Below are positions 6,745 to 7,859 of a stretch of DNA of 7,859 bases, one piece after another. A program made the position numbers and the translations under genes. Position 1 is the stretch's first letter. Every line of letters starts with the position of its first letter. Under the pieces are notes generated by a model. It did not search any database. It was given only the letters and a program-made list of their open reading frames with translations, and was not told where the DNA came from. This stretch comes from Lentzea aerocolonigenes (GTDB taxonomy: Bacteria; Actinomycetota; Actinomycetes; Mycobacteriales; Pseudonocardiaceae), in NCBI RefSeq assembly GCF_000955955.1, contig NZ_JYJG01000034.1, forward strand, positions 1-7,859. The letters are read 5' to 3'.

Positions 6745-7638
6745 ATGAATCCCCGTCACGTCCTGCTCGCCTTGTTCGTCGCCGCCATCTGGGGCTTCAA
6801 CTTCGTCGTGCTCAAGGTCGGCCTCGACGAGTTCCCGCCGATCCTGTTCTCCGCGCTGAGGTTCCTCGCGGCCGCGGTACCGGCGATCTTCTTCGTGGGA
6901 CGGCCGCGGGTGGCGTGGCGCTGGATCATCGCGGTCGGGCTGGTGCTCGGCGTGGCGAAGTTCAGCTTCCTGTTCATCGGTCTCAAGGCGGGCATGCCGG
7001 CCGGGCTCGGGTCGCTGGTGCTGCAGAGCCAGGTGATCTTCACGACGGTGTTCGCCGCCGTCGTCCTGCGCGAACGGCCGCGGCCCGTGCAGGTCACCGG
7101 CATCGCGCTGGCCGTCGCGGGTATCGGGGTGATCGCGTGGGACTACGGACTGAGCTCGCCGCTGCTCGGGTTCATGCTGGTCATCGTGGCGGCGGCGCTC
7201 TTCGGCGTGTCGAACGTGCTGATGCGCTACGCGAAGCCCGCGGACACGTTGCGGTTCATGGTGTGGGTGAGCGCGGTGGCGGTGCTGCCGTTGTTCGCGC
7301 TGGCGTTCCTGACCGAGGACATGTCCGCGCTGGGTCGCCTGAACTGGGCCGGGGTGGGCGCGATCGGGTACGTGGCGTGGATCTCGACGCTGCTCGGGTT
7401 CGGCATCTGGGGGTTCCTGCTGCGCAAGTACGAGTCGTCCGTCGTGGCGCCGTTCTCGTTGCTGGTTCCGGTGTTCGGGATGTTCTCGGCGTGGCTGTTC
7501 CTCGGCGAGGACGTGTCCACGCTCCAGGCGGCGGCCGGCGGGCTGGTGCTGCTGGGGCTCGCTATCCCGCAGCTGGCGGTGCGCCGGGCGGCACGAACGG
7601 AAGCCCCGCGGGAGCTCCTCGTTCCAGCAGGTCGATGA
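6745..7638 (+). CDS. eamA: EamA/DMT-family exporter, EamA (YdeD)-like
   Basis: This is a 297-residue inner-membrane protein with ten predicted helices in two EamA repeats (roughly 1-135 and 140-285). The similarity to E. coli EamA (YdeD, ~299 residues), an exporter of O-acetylserine and cysteine, runs along the whole chain. Shared landmarks are WGFNFVVLKVGL near residue 16, MPAGLGSLVLQSQ near 85-97, the LGFML stretch opening the second repeat, and GFGIWGFLL...YE...VAPFSLLVPVFG in the C-terminal half. Substrate assignment rests on that resemblance; other DMT exporters carry different metabolites. The start ATG 6745 opens directly into the first helix and has only a weak upstream purine run. 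The gene is divergent from a LysR regulator that probably controls it. Its last 77 nt overlap the 3' end of the convergent cobQ gene, and the C-terminal tail is a hydrophilic, Arg-rich extension lying in that overlap. Confidence 0.93.
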   Translation: MNPRHVLLALFVAAIWGFNFVVLKVGLDEFPPILFSALRFLAAAVPAIFFVGRPRVAWRWIIAVGLVLGVAKFSFLFIGLKAGMPAGLGSLVLQSQVIFTTVFAAVVLRERPRPVQVTGIALAVAGIGVIAWDYGLSSPLLGFMLVIVAAALFGVSNVLMRYAKPADTLRFMVWVSAVAVLPLFALAFLTEDMSALGRLNWAGVGAIGYVAWISTLLGFGIWGFLLRKYESSVVAPFSLLVPVFGMFSAWLFLGEDVSTLQAAAGGLVLLGLAIPQLAVRRAARTEAPRELLVPAGR

Positions 7639-7858
7639 CGGCCTTGGTGTCGAGGTTCTCCGCGACCAGGTCGCCCAGCAGGTTCAGCTGAGCCTCGCGG
7701 GCGGCCTGGAAGCTCACCTCGCCCGGCACGAAGTCCCTGCCCGCACGATCAGCGGCCCACAGCAGGAACTTGCGGCGGAACGTGTCGTTCTCCAGCAGGC
7801 CGTGCCAGTGGGTGCCCAGCACGCGTTCGGTCTCGGCACCTTCGTCGGCGACCAACGG
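7562..7858 (-). CDS. cobQ: Cobyric acid synthase CobQ, C-terminal end (partial, continues past right edge)
   Basis: About 98 residues of the glutamine amidotransferase end of CobQ are visible. CobQ is the cytoplasmic enzyme that amidates the b, d, e and g side chains of adenosyl-cobyrinic a,c-diamide in cobalamin synthesis. The stretch PLVADEG then RVLGTHWHGLLEN carries the amidotransferase His (residue 19 of the fragment) in the conserved GT.xHG context. It is followed by FRRKFLLWAA and the CobQ-typical SFQAAREAQLNLLGDLVAENLD. The nucleophilic Cys and the ATP-binding synthetase domain lie outside the window. The start is not in the window; any nearby TTG at 7855 is internal. The Pro-rich end (APAGLPFVPPGAPPAAG) runs past the conserved fold and is encoded in the overlap with the exporter gene. 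Confidence 0.9.
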   Translation of the reverse strand, partial: PLVADEGAETERVLGTHWHGLLENDTFRRKFLLWAADRAGRDFVPGEVSFQAAREAQLNLLGDLVAENLDTKAVIDLLERGAPAGLPFVPPGAPPAAG

Positions 7859-7859
7859 T

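Noticed and set aside
1..7859. CRISPR arrays, tRNA/rRNA genes, insertion sequences or attachment sites
   Set aside because: No regularly spaced repeats, cloverleaf sequence, transposase motifs or flanking duplications were found by reading both strands.

Overview
The window is GC-rich throughout (estimated near 68-70% by eye). Codons end overwhelmingly in G or C, GTG starts occur, and genes overlap or abut. It reads as chromosomal DNA of a high-GC actinomycete. A filamentous genus such as a Pseudonocardiales member would fit, but the genus is a guess.

Layout, left to right. (1) 2-823 (+): the C-terminal part of a microsomal/juvenile-hormone-type epoxide hydrolase, cut by the window edge; its nucleophile Asp, acid, His and lid Tyr are all visible. 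(2) 820-1911 (+): a winged-helix protein of the HTH_42 / AlkZ-YcaQ DNA glycosylase superfamily, overlapping the hydrolase by 4 nt (GTGA). (3) 1984-5781 (+): a 1265-residue modular protein. It has an N-terminal LQR.AGNAAV signature, Ala/Pro/Lys-rich linkers, a long helical and hydrophobic core that I recognise from large proteins associated with extracellular contractile injection systems (eCIS), a Lys-rich 11-residue repeat, and an unrecognised C-terminal domain. (4) 5757-6671 (-): a LysR-type regulator. (5) 6745-7638 (+): a ten-helix EamA/DMT exporter very similar to E. coli EamA, divergent from the LysR gene across a 73-bp AT-richer spacer with small palindromes. (6) 7562-7858 (-): the C-terminal end of cobyric acid synthase CobQ, cut by the right edge.

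How they may work together. The first two genes look translationally coupled. They could form a two-step defence against epoxide-type DNA alkylators: hydrolyse the epoxide, then excise the adduct. The glycosylase-like protein has His-Ala-Gln where AlkZ has Gln-x-Gln. The LysR/EamA pair is a classic divergent regulator-exporter unit, probably for a cysteine-type metabolite or another small amphipathic compound. The large eCIS-like protein is the most novel item. Its first ~160 codons and last ~226 codons use A/T-ending codons about six to seven times more often than its conserved core. That suggests a variable C-terminal payload on a conserved delivery scaffold. No immunity gene and no injection-system structural gene is visible here.

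Both convergent gene pairs overlap at their 3' ends (25 nt and 77 nt), so the region is compact. No tRNA, rRNA, CRISPR array, insertion sequence or convincing intrinsic terminator was seen. No gene-free stretch exceeds 300 bases.
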